Below, piece by piece: positions 30,291-40,391 of a stretch of 64,000 nt of DNA. Within the stretch, counting starts at the first letter, position 1; the number at the start of each line of letters is the position of its first letter. Source of the stretch: Kalaharituber pfeilii. Taxonomy: Eukaryota > Ascomycota > Pezizomycetes > Pezizales > Pezizaceae. Where the stretch lies: NCBI GenBank assembly GCA_015179045.1, contig WHUZ01000080.1:237279-301278 (forward strand), written 5' to 3'. A program made the position numbers and the translations under genes. Below the pieces are notes generated by a model. The model worked only from the letters and a program-made list of their open reading frames with translations. It did no database searches and had not been told where the DNA came from.

Positions 30291-30373
30291 AAGGTCCTGT
30301 ATTGGCCAGGCGTTGGAAGCCTGCTTTTCCTCTTGCTGACAAATAAGTAGCTTCCTGTATCTCTTGTTCCTCT

Positions 30374-30700
30374 TACGCCATAGCCCTTAGGGCGGCACGC
30401 GATCACTGTCGGCATGGAAGAAGAGAATACCTGGAGGATTAGAGGACCTGAAAACACCGCCGAAGACAAAGGGGAAGGAAGAGGGGGAGGAAGGGGATCT
30501 TTTGACGGAAATCTTGACATGGGCGGGGCAGGACTAGCGGAGTTATCATGCCAGTGTTACTTTAATATTTCCTATTTTCTCACCTATATGTACTTACTTA
30601 AACCTCGCCATAGCCTTTCAGGCGGCATGCGAGTAATGATATTAAAAAAAAAAAAAAAAAAAAAAAAACGCGATCACTGAAAACAAAAAAAAAAAAAAAC
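30374..30700 (+). mobile_element. Older LINE-B tail split by a nested copy
   Basis: ACGCCATAGCCCTTAGGGCG then GCACGCGATCACTG (to 30408) continues after the nested element as GAAAACAAAA and poly(A) to about 30700. This tail variant ends GCGATCACTG instead of GCGAGTAATG. Confidence 0.75.
30409..30668 (+). mobile_element. LINE-B 3' end nested in a LINE-B tail
   Basis: 260 bp ending AACCTCGCCATAGCCTTTC then AGGCGGCATGCGAGTAATG, ATATT and poly(A). Flanks are exact CGCGATCACTG (30398-30408 and 30669-30679). The insertion target is the tail of another LINE-B copy. Confidence 0.9.
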
Positions 30701-31438
30701 CTCTCAATGTGATGGGCTCCGATTCCGATTCTTACCGTCATATCGTTACCCTCAATGCCCGTAGGTTCCTTCACGCACATCGCTTTGAGCGCCATGTCTG
30801 AGATTGCTCTTCTATGCTGCGCAATCCTCTACAGGACTGCTACCTGAGTCTCTCTTAGTCTCGTAACCAGAGACTAGGTCTCTCTTACAGTCAAACCTGT
30901 TATACAAGATTGGATACGGTTGGACCGGCGAGTTGTATCCAATAGGACAACCACTTCGACAGGACGAGCGTTTGGAAGGGACTCCGCAACCACAACGCCC
31001 CCCACAGCGAAACCTACACAGATCGAAAGTTCTCAGCCCGCTGAGTCTTGTGATCTAATTTTTATTCCAAAATATCGAAGTCCTCAAGTTTCCCCCTTGG
31101 GGTGAAGTCTTGAGGAATCTTTCAGCTCCCGCTCCGTTGCCAGCCCACCTCAGCCCCTGTCTTCTTGGCACTCCACCATGGGTCGAACCAATAGATTCAT
31201 GGCACTAGGCAGTCCAGCACCGAAAAACACACTAATGCACATCGGCTTCGGAAAAGAGAGAAGATTTCTATCGACTATCATACATGTGAAAGAAAAGGAA
31301 TGCAAGCAATATGACTCAGCGCCATCTGACTGTTGGTTTCGAGGGTTGCGGAAAAAAAGGCCTAGGGGTTTCCAACCCACTGTGCCCTTGGCATGCCGAA
31401 GGGCACGCCGAAGGACCCCCAAAAGGCCCCAAACGGGC
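30701..31438. other. No gene seen
   Basis: Contains a stretch CAGTCAAACCTGTTATACAA at about 30891 that resembles a pogo-type terminal repeat, without a matching partner I could find. A plus-strand ORF of 99 codons at 31178-31477 has no family features. The right end joins the downstream side of the DIRS-like element. Confidence 0.4.
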
Positions 31439-31594
31439 TCACTGCCGACGTGCGCCCACGGAGGTAGGGAGCTCTGAGGGGAGGTGCAGGCGTTGTGCTA
31501 GCTGGAAGATGTGCTCTGGATGGACTTCTATGTACCGGCGGTAAGCTTCTGACTTCCACCTGCCCAGGAGTTGAATCTCATCTGCCGATAGGCC

Positions 31595-32348
31595 GGTCCT
31601 GGTTTGCTTAGATTCTGAAGCTGCTGTCATGGCGATTCAGAAGGCAGGCAGGGAGGGAAAGGGAAAGACGGAGGATGTGAGAAGGGTGGTGAATGCAGTG
31701 GCGAGGAGAAAGAAGAAGGGGGGGCATGCGAAACTGTTGTGGGTAAAAGCTCACATCGGAATCGCAGGCAATGAGAAGGCGGATGAGTGGGCGAAGAAGG
31801 GGACGGTGATGCAGGGGAAGGAGGTGGCCACCGGAAGTGGGGTGCGCCAGAGGGTGAAGGCGTGGAGGAAGGAGAAGAGAGAAGTGGAGGGCTTTGGAGG
31901 AGGAAAGGTCATGGAGTGGAATAGGATAGCAGTATCCAATTTCACTGCCTTGCGCCTGGAGAGAGGGAGGTGTGCGGTGTGGTTGAAGAGGATAGGGGCG
32001 GCTGAGTCGGATAAGTGCAGGTGCGGGGAGGTGCAAACCGGGGAGCACCTCGCTTTCCGATGCAGAAACCAGAAGAACCGTCCAGAAGGCTTTGAGAGGT
32101 GGGGCGACATGGAAAAGAATTGGAAGAGAAAGGCGGAGAATGGGGAGGAGTATGACGTTTTGGAGAATTTCTTCGCTGGGGTCAAGTTCTAGAAGGTAGG
32201 AGAATGCGGGGTCAAGTTCTAGAAGCTAGGAGAGCGGGGGCGACGGCGCGTGGGGGCCATGTATGTAGAGAGTTAGTTTAGCCTGTCTCCGGGCTATGAG
32301 GGCTTGCCCAGGGACCCTGCCATGGCCAAGTGCTACAAGCGGGGTTAT

Positions 32349-32378
<30 letters not shown>
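31595..32378 (+). mobile_element. LINE-A 3' fragment inside the recombinase gene
   Basis: A 784-bp, 5'-truncated LINE-A copy carrying the end of the RNase H domain (VKAHIGIAGNEKADEWAKKG) and a terminal zinc knuckle (CRCGEVQTGEHLAFRC). The LINE-A tail and poly(A) follow. Flanks are exact 15-bp copies of ATCTGCCGATAGGCC (31580-31594 and 32379-32393). The coding remnant is open from about 31629 to 32192 and closely resembles the minus-strand LINE at 61138-62414. Confidence 0.93.
32178..32235 (+). repeat. 30-bp tandem duplication in the LINE-A 3' UTR
   Basis: GGGGTCAAGTTCTAGAAG followed by GTAGGAGA or CTAGGAGA occurs twice back to back, just after the stop codon of the LINE-A fragment. The duplicated unit includes the stop codon context TTCTAG. 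Confidence 0.8.
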
Positions 32379-32379
<1 letters not shown>

Positions 32380-33046
32380 TCTGCCGATAGGCCTGCCATG
32401 TGTGCTGAGGTTGCTGCCCCTCTACGGAAAGAATGACCAGAGTACTGGCCGCGAAAACCCAATTGACGGAGGATCTGACGCAGCCTATCCACCACGTACT
32501 CACGTGTGAATGGTAGACCGTTCTGGCGGAAGAAGAGTGGAGATTCTGGTCCGGCTGGGACAAGTTGGTACAAGCGGTGGAGTGACGCGAGTGGGCATGC
32601 CCCGTCTGCCGATGCCGCAATGGTGAGGGTTATACTCTGCCGGAAGGGGTCTGTTTTGCTCGCCGGCAGCTTCAAGTACAGCCTGGATCCGGACCCCTCG
32701 AACTGGATCGATTTGCGGGTGAGGTGCCACTGTGGGGCGTCTTGTTCCCACGCTGACCAGGTGAATTCTCCCACCCGGAGGAAACCCGCGAATGCGAGGC
32801 AGAATGCTGCGTGCAGCGTGACTTCATCAAGGGACTGACCTGTCGCCAGCTGCTCTATTATTTGAAGCAGGACATCCCGGGTAATCGGAAGCCTTTCGCG
32901 CCGTCTTGTCTCTGGCTCGCTATGAAATCGCTTGATTCCCCGAATGATTCTTTGCAGCCTTAGATCTTGGAACGCCTCGACCGGGTGGCCTAAATCGACA
33001 TGAAGGGATCGGAGCCCGGTTAGGTAGAGTTTTATTGTGTCTGTCT

Positions 33047-36000
33047 TTATCTTTCCTGCGAGAGAGGCCACCCATTCACAGAGGGATGCTGCGGTTGCTG
33101 GGAAGATTGGGATACCGCGAAGGGCGCAGAATAAGGCGTATTCCCTTCTTGCTGAGTGGTAGGTTTTTCTTGTGGAGGCTGAGAGGCCCCACCAGAGGTA
33201 TCTAGCTGCTCGCCGCGGGAGGTCTGGGACGTCGCTGTACCACGACTCCGGGGGGTCATGCGTAACCTGGAGAGCTGGGGTGCGAGGTTAGCCACTTTCT
33301 TAAAATCAAAGCGAGATAGGCTATCAGCTAATTTGTTCTCCCCCGTAGGTACTGTGTTCTACCGGGATATTGCGCACAACCGGGATATTGCGCACTTTCG
33401 GAACATGCGAATTTTTGCAGTAGTGGCTGCAATTCATGTGCGAGTATTATGAAACTTTAGGATAACGTTTTTAACATATTCTGAAATATATTCTGTGCCT
33501 CAGATTGCATCTATCGGAGGACAGCATAGTGTACTATACTGAGATATACCTAATTAGGCAATAGGGCACTTCTGTTTATAAAATTAGACACAGACCAGCT
33601 AGAGTGTTGATATGCTTAATTACACATCAGCATATGCCCATGATTATATATATCAAGTTTGGTAGTGATATGAGTATTGTAGCAGAAGTACTAACTGAAA
33701 ATATTTAGAAATAGTAGTAATTCGGTAGTTATAGAAGTAGGCAGGCTAATAGAAGATACAATAGGCTTAAATATAAGTAAAAAGAGTTCTTACAGCTAAA
33801 GCATATGGTAAAGATTTATTTTTTAAAGTCCTAGAACTCTATATAGTAATTGGAGTTGTAAGGAATAGTATACTATAATTCATATTTTATAAGATATATT
33901 ATAGTATAAAGTGAATATACTTAGTATATAAGAATATATAATAGATTAAATTACTTATACCTCCTATACTTTTATTTTTCAAGCTATATACAGATACTAG
34001 TTCTTATATCTTTTGAAGATATTGATAATATTCCTATTTTATTCTATATTTTAAGAATTTTTTTACTTTTTCTTATTTCTAAAAAGTTTTAATATTCTTT
34101 ACATATTATAAATAAATATATAATATATATAAGTATATTGTAGGTTCTTATATATTTTATATAATAAAATATATACTATATTATATCTAATATAATATAA
34201 AATCTAATAAAATATAGTAGTATAGTATTCTCTATACTGTAAATTATAATATAGAATCTTATGAGTATTAAAAATAAATCTTTACTATATATTTTAATTA
34301 TAAGAATAGTTTTTACTTATATTTAAGTCTATTCTACTTCTATTAAGCTTACTTACTTTTATTACTCTTAAACTACTACTCTTTCTAAATATTTTTAACT
34401 ACTACTTCTTTTACAAAACTTATATTAGTACCAAACTTATTATCTATAATTTTAGATATATTATAATTAATTTACTTTATTATAACATCTTATATACCTA
34501 CTATATTAAACTATATACTATATTATATCTTACTAAATATAGATACTAGTATCTTATTCCATGTACTTCCAATTATTGTATAGGAAGCTAGGACTGCCAA
34601 AAATAAATCTTTTCCATATGCTTTAGCTATAAGAACTCTCTCCACTCATATTTAAGCCTATTGTATCTCCCATTAGCCTGCCTGCTTCTATTACTACTAA
34701 ATTGCTGCTATTTTTGAATATTTTCAGTCAGCACTTCTGCTACAATACTCATATCAGTACCAAACTTGGTATATATTATCACGGACATATGCTGATGTAT
34801 AATTAAGCATATCAACACTCTAGCTAGTCTGTGTCTCATTTTATAAACAGAAGTGCCCTATTGCCTAATTAGGTATATCTCAGTATAGTACACTATGCTG
34901 TCCTCCGATAGATGCAATCTGAGGCACAGAATATATTTCAGGATATGTTAAAACGTCATCCTAAAGTTTCATAATACTCGCACATGAATTGCAGCCACTA
35001 CTGCAAAAATTCGCATGTTCCGAAAGTGCGCAATATCCCGGTTGTGCGCAATATCCCGGTTGTGCGCAATATCCCGGTAGAACACAGTATCCAGTGAGCC
35101 GCGAGCTCAACGTCTTCTTTTGCGCATAGGAGCGTGATCTTCCGCAGCGGGTCCATTGCTGCCCCTTCATCGATCGCCTAGCGAGGCCATTCACAACTGC
35201 GGTATTGTCACTGTGGATGTGCAGCCGTGCACCATGCCATTTGTTTCCCCAGCGGCGGAACGAGTGGAGGACTGCGGCCATTTCCTTGAAGTTGATATGT
35301 TTGCTCCGGTGCCTACGTGGTAGTCTGGAGGAGAATGCACTCTCCAGCGGGATGGCTGTGAGGTCATAAGCTGACGTTGCAGACGCTTCAAGTTTGGGGA
35401 GGTAGTAGCCCCCAATCCCTTTGCGGCCCGACGCATCGGTCCAGAGGGCGAACTCTAGGCGGTGGGGATGGATTATGGACGTTCCGTCCCATGATGGGAG
35501 AAAATTTAACCACCAGTGCAGGTCTGCACGTATCTCGGCTGTGATATGGCACCTCCGGGAGGGTGCTGAATAGGATGAGAGGGCATTGTATAAGCGTCTG
35601 AGAAAGGTACGTCCCATTGGGACTACTTTTGCTGCAAAGGATAAAAACCCTGTCAACGATTGCAGTTCTAGCAGTGTGATTGACCGACGTTTGAGATACA
35701 GCCTAAGGAGGAGGAGTGCTTTCGTATATTTGTCCGAAGGGAGACGTGCTTGCATGGTCTCGGTATCGATTTGGATTCCTAGGAACTCGGCGACTGTCGC
35801 TCGCAAGCTCTTTGAGGCTTTGACCTGAAGACCTAGATCTTTACAGATATCGGCGAAGTCTTGCTCGTACCGGTCGGCATCTGTGTCGGCGTGTGGGTTG
35901 AGTACATTGAGGAAGTCATCTAGGTACTGGAGTATATCTTCCCAGCTCTTCTCGTTTTCTAAAATCCATCGCAGACCTTTTGCAAACAAGTCGAAGATGA

Positions 36001-36685
36001 ATGGGGAGGTACGCAAGCCAAAGGGGAGGTATTTGTCGTACCACCAGCTTCCTTCCCACGTGAATCCTAGCAGCCACCAGTCCTCGGGTGATACTGGAAC
36101 GTGGCGGAATGCATTCGCTAGGTCTCGTTTGACAAGAATAGCTCCCTTTCCTCTTTTCGCAACTGCCGTAAGGGCTTCGTCGAACTTAACGTATGTGAGG
36201 GTTCCCCAGGTGGGGGGTATGTGGTCATTGACTGAGTTTCCCCGGGGGTTAGATAGGTGATAGATTCTTCGCCATCCTCCATCGCCTTTTGGGACTAGAC
36301 CCATGGGTGAGGAAATGAATTTTTTGGGCAGCTCGGTGACCTGTCCCACGCGGGCATGGGTGAGTTGTTCGCGGAGGTCCTCGGTCAGGACCTGTGGGGC
36401 GTCATTCGCGGACGGGAGGTTTTTACTTAGTATTACTTGGTCAGGCCCAGTATAGCCTATCTTTGCTCCATATTCAATTATTCGTACTAGTGTACTAACA
36501 TAGTAGCGATCTGGATGGTTTTTGAGCCAGCGGGCCCATCCCTGGGGCTGCAGCGGGCCTGGGTCTACTTTTTGGGGATTGTCACTGCGGGACGTCACAT
36601 GGTAAGGGAAAGACACGAAGGACTCCAAAGAACAGTCTTTATTCTCTAGCTTAACACTAGACGTCTCAACCTGAAAATCCCCCAT
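33047..36685 (-). pseudogene. DIRS-like reverse transcriptase-RNase H, broken
   Basis: Starts with ATG at 36685, nine bases past the gag stop. RT blocks are FISSPMGLVPKGDGGWRRIY, VKRDLANAFRHVPV, LPFGLRTSPFIFD and the catalytic QYLDDFLNVL. RNase H blocks are LWTDASGRKGIGG, FKEMAAVL and HIHSDNTAVVNGL. A single-base frame change near 35165-35175 follows, then AAHWIPTGENKLADSLSRFD, which is itself interrupted by foldback element 2 at the TA of the Trp-Ile codons. The last part extends to about 33047 as a Gln/Ser/Pro-rich tail overlapping the recombinase. The enzyme would make element cDNA; this copy cannot without both defects being repaired. Confidence 0.87.
33352..35097. mobile_element. Foldback (long-inverted-repeat) DNA element 2
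   Basis: 1746 bp inserted in the RNase H gene with TA at both ends (33350-33351 and 35098-35099). Removing it restores the codon order across the site. The tips read CTGTGTTCTACCGGGATATT. A motif ACCGGGATATTGCGCACA occurs twice in the left arm and three times in the right. Arms of about 500-550 bp (33352-33890 and 34545-35097) are inverted. The loop is extremely AT-rich and contains at 34267-34476 a third, AT-shifted version of the right-arm segment 34595-34806. No transposase. Architecture matches foldback element 1, but the tip sequence differs. Confidence 0.87.
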
Positions 36686-36691
36686 TAATTG

Positions 36692-38118
36692 TTACCGGCC
36701 CGGTTGTTGCACTCGATCCGCCAGTGGGGCCGTGTTCCCTTCTGATGCTGGTGCCCGGCAGTTTGGGTGGGGCTTTCCGCATGTCGAGCAGACATGTGCA
36801 TAGCGGCAGTTTTGGCTTCGGCACGTCCCACTATTAAAGCGGAAGCACGGTAGGAGGTTGCCGGATGTTGACGTTGAGGGCGCTGAGGGCGGCCACTGCT
36901 TCTGCCGCTTCGCATCTGGTTCTACTGAAGGAATGGAGATTCAGGATTGGAAAGGCCACCTCCCTGGAGTGCAGATGGTGCGGCGAAGCGCCGGAGACCT
37001 GGGATCACATAAAGAGTAGCTGCTCGGCATGGAACAGGAAAACCGCAAGAGGAGCAGACGTGATAAGACAGTTAGATAAGGACACAAACATGGCGGAAAT
37101 ATTGGAATGGGCGGGGGAGGAATAGGACGGTTCAATTTTTCTTTACTCTTTCATTATCGATTTTTCTTTACTCTTTCATTATCATTTTTCCATCATACCA
37201 CTGTAACTAAACATCGCCATAGCCCATAGGGCGGCATGCGATTAATGAAATAAAAAAAAAAAAAAAAAAAAGCATCTGGCTCGTTACGTGGGGGGCGTTT
37301 GGTGAGGAGGTATTGGAGTGCCGGGTCGTGTTCCCGCCACCCTTTTGGGTCGTATACATCGACGAGGATTCTCTTTTGATGGAAGGCCATATGGAAGATT
37401 CGGACACTTTCCCATGTATGGACTTGGAGAAGATCGTACAGGAGGAATCTGTAATCTCCAAGAGCGGCACCCAGGGGGACCTTTACGCCTTGCGGAGCAA
37501 AGTGTATTATCGCCTGACAGTAAACCTCAAAGGGTTGTATCAACATACCGATTGACCGGTATTCCTCAATATCAATCTCTCGAGTGGTAGCGCCATGCGG
37601 GCCTGGTGTGACTTCCTGCTTGCGTTTCTTGGCTGCGGCCATGGAATAAAAAGACGCATTGACTTTTAACAAGTCCTCAGCTTTGAAACGGCCATCAAGA
37701 ATATCTCGCCAGACAGTGGAATCCACTACAGGGTACCGGATGTGTAGGGGTAATATCTGAGCCTCCTTACCGTCATCCTGTGGATTGTTTGGGGTATTTG
37801 GCACCACCGTGGTTGGAACTGCAGTACTCGGGTTTATCGTTGGGGCTCCTGCGTTCGTTGGGTTCCTCCGTTTGTTACTGGTGCATTCGCCGTCTGTGAC
37901 TGCTGCAGGCTTTGGAGGACTTGCTGAGCAATCGCATCCATTACAGCTCTAGGGAATTCGCCTATTTGTGCAGAGCTGGTGGAATCGTTAGGTAGTGGTG
38001 GTGTTCCTGGCACCTGAAGGGTTGCGGTTCGTGAGGAATTCGAGGTGATTGACGATGCAGGTGCCTGGGTTGTGGATGTCGGTGTCTGTGACCGGGTACC
38101 GTATGGGTGGCTCATCAT
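36692..38118 (-). pseudogene. DIRS-like gag protein, broken
   Basis: ATG at 38118 (MMSHPYGTRSQ). A Ser/Thr/Pro-rich N-terminus leads to a frame change near 37868; the frame then continues (NPSTAVPTTVVPNTPNNPQD) through a conserved-looking domain (RYPVVDSTVWRDILDGRF, ECHDP-like region GWREHDPALQYLL) to 37280. The LINE-B insertion splits codons after RNEPDA. After it the protein resumes with KRQKQWPPSAPSTSTSG and a CCCH/CHC-type zinc cluster (CFRFNSGTCRSQNCRYAH, CSTCGKPHPNC), stopping with TAA at 36694-36692. The zinc cluster suggests nucleic-acid binding, as expected for a structural RNA-binding protein of the element. Confidence 0.8.
36920..37271 (+). mobile_element. LINE-B 3' fragment inside gag
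   Basis: 352 bp flanked by GCATCTGG (36912-36919 and 37272-37279). It encodes the last LINE-B residues (LKEWRFRIGKATSLECRW, CGE..TWDHIKSSC: a C-x2-C-x6-H-x4-C knuckle) and stops at 37125. The 3' UTR carries a 23-bp tandem repeat (TTTTTCTTTACTCTTTCATT) at about 37136-37182, then the tail ATCGCCATAGCCCATAGGGC, GGCATGCGATTAATG and poly(A). Confidence 0.92.
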
Positions 38119-38470
38119 GATTTTATTGGGTGTATAGGAAGGATTCTTGAGCAAAGCGTGCAATAGAAATGCGTAGTGAAAAAAAAACGTCGTAGAGCGT
38201 GCAATTGACTTCTGCGATTTCGTATGGCTTGCGAATCGCAGCGGCTTGAGGAGGGAATGCAAGGCCTCTCCTCCCTCTCTATATAGCACGAGGGCAGCAC
38301 GTGACCATCTCCCTGTGACTTCCCGAATGGGAAGACCTCTTCTCGTGGCTTGGTGGCGACCGTGGAGGCTCTGTTGGTGGCTTGTTGGTGGCTCGGTCAC
38401 GGGCCTCCGGGCCAGGGTCGCTGTCAAGCCTCGTCCATTAGCCTGCGGCCTAACCGCCAAATAATACAGG
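38119..38470 (-). other. Probable 5' leader of the DIRS-like element
   Basis: Sequence upstream of gag. It includes a poly-A/T run near 38178 and a TATATAG at 38280, which would sit about 160 bp upstream of gag on the minus strand. No gene is seen and the terminal repeat was not identified. Confidence 0.35.
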
Positions 38471-39553
38471 TGCCAAAAAAGTGCCTGCCAAGAGCACCCG
38501 TCTCGAGGCCCTGGTGCACAAGTCTATCGGCGAACGGCTCGGCGGAGTCAATATGTCCGACATGCTTGATGCAATGGGAGACGTCATACAACACATAGAT
38601 TCTTGTATAGAAGATCAAATGAAAAGACCAAACTTCGAGCCAACAGACAGGTTCCTTTACCAGATTCGCCGGGTGCATGTGTGTCTTAACCGTGTCGCAG
38701 TAAGGGTGGGAAGTTTTGATTGGACGACATTTCACAGGAACATCATGGCAAAAAATTTTGTGAAGGAAGGAGAAACACAGACTGATCCGGAGATACCACC
38801 AAAGCTATCTTATGCAGCAGTCATCTCCCAAAACATTCCGCCAAGCACACTCCCGAAAGGGAACAAATCGGACCCACCTTCAGCGCCGCCACCAGAAAGC
38901 CGAACAAAGTCCACCGCTTCCCGATCCAAAAAAGCAAAAAGGGGACAGAGTACCAGTCCCCCCAAGCAGGAAACGTCCAAAAAACCATCTCCAACACCAT
39001 CTCTGAAGCCAATCCCAAAGGAAAGGACACTCCCGCAATCCGGTCGTGCCATTGTAGTACATGGAATTGCGGTGACAAAGAAACTTGGGAAAGTAAGAGA
39101 TTGGATGGAGACTGCGAACCCCAGGATGGGAAAGATTGTTGCAGCAAGATGGTTGGTAAAGAAAGAGAGGAGGGAGGGAAAGAAGGCTAGCTCGGTTGTC
39201 ATCTACCTGGAGGGGGAGGTGGAATCGGATAGCAAACACCAGCGAAGGTAAGGTTGTCAGGCAAGTGGTACGATTCGTGCCTGTATGACTGGGACGGAAA
39301 TTCAAAGGTGGACAGAAAGGGGAAGAGGAGGGACGTGGAGGAAATGGACTTGACGACGTAATCTTTCATTTTTGGAGGAGCGGGTTGTCTCATGGGTTTT
39401 ATTTCCTCTATTCCCTTTTGAATGTCGGTGTATACAATGAGTTGTTTGTTTTTAGGTGCCTGTCTCCGGGCCATAAGGACTTCGGTCCAGGGACCCTGCC
39501 ATGGCGAACAGCTGCAAGCGGGGTTATGTGAGATAAAAAAAAAAAAAAAAAAA
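38471..39553 (+). mobile_element. LINE-A ORF1-only retroposon
   Basis: An ORF1-like frame is followed by a short spacer and the LINE-A tail (GCCTGTCTCCGGGCC, GGACTTCGGTCC, AGGGACCC, GCCATGGCG, GCGGGGTTATGTGAG) and poly(A). No RT or RNase H lies between. It is inserted next to the leader of the DIRS-like element. The target duplication was not found. Confidence 0.7.
38481..39251 (+). CDS. LINE ORF1-like protein (LINE-A)
   Basis: About 256 codons, GTG or a nearby codon first; the true start may lie upstream. The N-terminal half is helical (GERLGGVNMSDMLDAMGDV), the middle is a basic Ser/Pro/Lys-rich linker (SRSKKAKRGQSTSPPKQETS), and the C-terminal domain (RAIVVHGIAVTKKLGKVRDW, GKIVAARWLVKK, SSVVIYLEG) resembles the nucleic-acid-binding domain of Tad-type ORF1 proteins. 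A frame change near 39225 separates it from the final block VRLSGKWYDSCLYDWDGN. No RT follows. Shares its C-terminal block with the LINE-B ORF1 at 29075-29845. Confidence 0.6.
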   Translation: MPAKSTRLEALVHKSIGERLGGVNMSDMLDAMGDVIQHIDSCIEDQMKRPNFEPTDRFLYQIRRVHVCLNRVAVRVGSFDWTTFHRNIMAKNFVKEGETQTDPEIPPKLSYAAVISQNIPPSTLPKGNKSDPPSAPPPESRTKSTASRSKKAKRGQSTSPPKQETSKKPSPTPSLKPIPKERTLPQSGRAIVVHGIAVTKKLGKVRDWMETANPRMGKIVAARWLVKKERREGKKASSVVIYLEGEVESDSKHQRR

Positions 39554-40127
39554 GCCCTTGATCTCTCTGTGCCGTTTGATCCACATCACTGCTGTGTCGA
39601 GATCTTGTGTATAGTACTGTAGTGTCAACTGTCATGTTCTTCTTCCCTTTCCCTCGAAACACACTTCTCGTCTTCTAGGTTTTCACTGAATCGAATATCA
39701 CTTTCTCCTCTCAAGCAGATCTTGTAGCGATTGCGTGCTTCCACATCAAGTAGAGTTATAAACACTACCCGAGAGACCACAAACCGTAATTGAAAAAAAC
39801 CGTACCTACAAACGCAAACATCAATTCTGGCCACTTATGAATCCAATACCGACAATTCACACCCAATTTACAATATGCATGAATTTCAACATGCTCTCTT
39901 CCATGGATTTCATGTACACTACAGTATTACCCTGAACTGACAGTATACCATCTCTCCACTATGCTACTTTGGAGAAACTACCTAGGATTGGCAATATGTG
40001 CGCCGGTGTGGGCGGAGAGGTAGTTAATAGATCATGGGGGTGGTAGGGAAAACTGGCTGAGAGGTAGGTGAGGGTACATTTCACTATGGGGGCGGATTCA
40101 ACGGCGGCGGCGACAGAGTTGAGGGTA
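39554..40127. other. Spacer before copy B, no gene seen
   Basis: Unique sequence between the LINE-A retroposon and the left edge of copy B. No ORF with recognisable features. GGCGGCGGCG near 40101 is a short triplet run. Confidence 0.45.
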
Positions 40128-40330
40128 ATGCACACATCGCCTACGTTAAATTAACCCGCGGAGAGGTAGTGAGCGAGTATTAGGAAATAACAGAGTTATC
40201 AACAATCGTCGCTGCGCGTGCGGTACACATAATAAAAGTAGTCTCATCACCAAAAAATGTGTCGACCAGTTTCAGCATTAGGAAGTGAGTGGGGGGTAAG
40301 AAATATAAATTACCACAGAGACCTCTGTTT

Positions 40331-40391
40331 ACCTCGCCATAGCCCCCAGGGCGGCACGCGAGTAATGATATTAAAAAAAAAAAAAAAAAAA
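40331..40391 (+). mobile_element. LINE-B tail-only insertion, copy B version
   Basis: Same insertion as at 227-281, with a longer pure poly(A). Flanks GACCTCTGTTT (40320-40330) and GGCCTCTGTTT (40392-40402), one base changed. Confidence 0.88.

Larger units (their letters stand above)
31439..33215 (-). pseudogene. DIRS-like tyrosine recombinase, split by a LINE
   Basis: The N-terminal part begins near 33215 (KTYHSARREYALFCALRG block) and overlaps the end of RT-RNase H in another frame. Visible catalytic elements are the first Arg in AFAGFLRVGEFTW, H-x-x-R in GHSFRRGAAT, and the nucleophile Tyr in SEAYRRYIEVHPEHIF on the far side of the LINE insertion. The reading frame is cut after HMAGLSAD at 32379, and the downstream part resumes at 31594 because the target ATCTGCCGATAGGCC is duplicated. 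The enzyme would circularise and integrate element DNA without target duplication. As it stands the Tyr is disconnected. Confidence 0.85.
31439..38118 (-). mobile_element. DIRS-like tyrosine-recombinase retrotransposon
   Basis: Read on the minus strand: gag (38118 to 36692), RT-RNase H (36685 to about 33047) and an overlapping tyrosine recombinase (about 33215 to 31439). This set (RT plus RNase H plus tyrosine recombinase, no integrase) defines DIRS-like elements. Three later insertions break it: LINE-B in gag (36920-37271), foldback element 2 in RNase H (33352-35097) and LINE-A in the recombinase (31595-32378). Single-base frame changes also occur in gag and RT-RNase H. Terminal or split direct repeats were not identified, so the outer limits are approximate. 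Confidence 0.85.

Noticed and set aside
30891..30960. CAGTCAAACCTGTTATACAA as one end of a pogo-like element
   Set aside because: No inverted partner or TA-flanked second end could be found nearby. It may be a remnant, but it is unsupported.
35040..35100. C-terminal YCxLPGYCAQPGYCAQ repeat in the RT-RNase H frame
   Set aside because: It is the translation of the terminal-repeat motifs of the inserted foldback element, not part of the retrotransposon protein.
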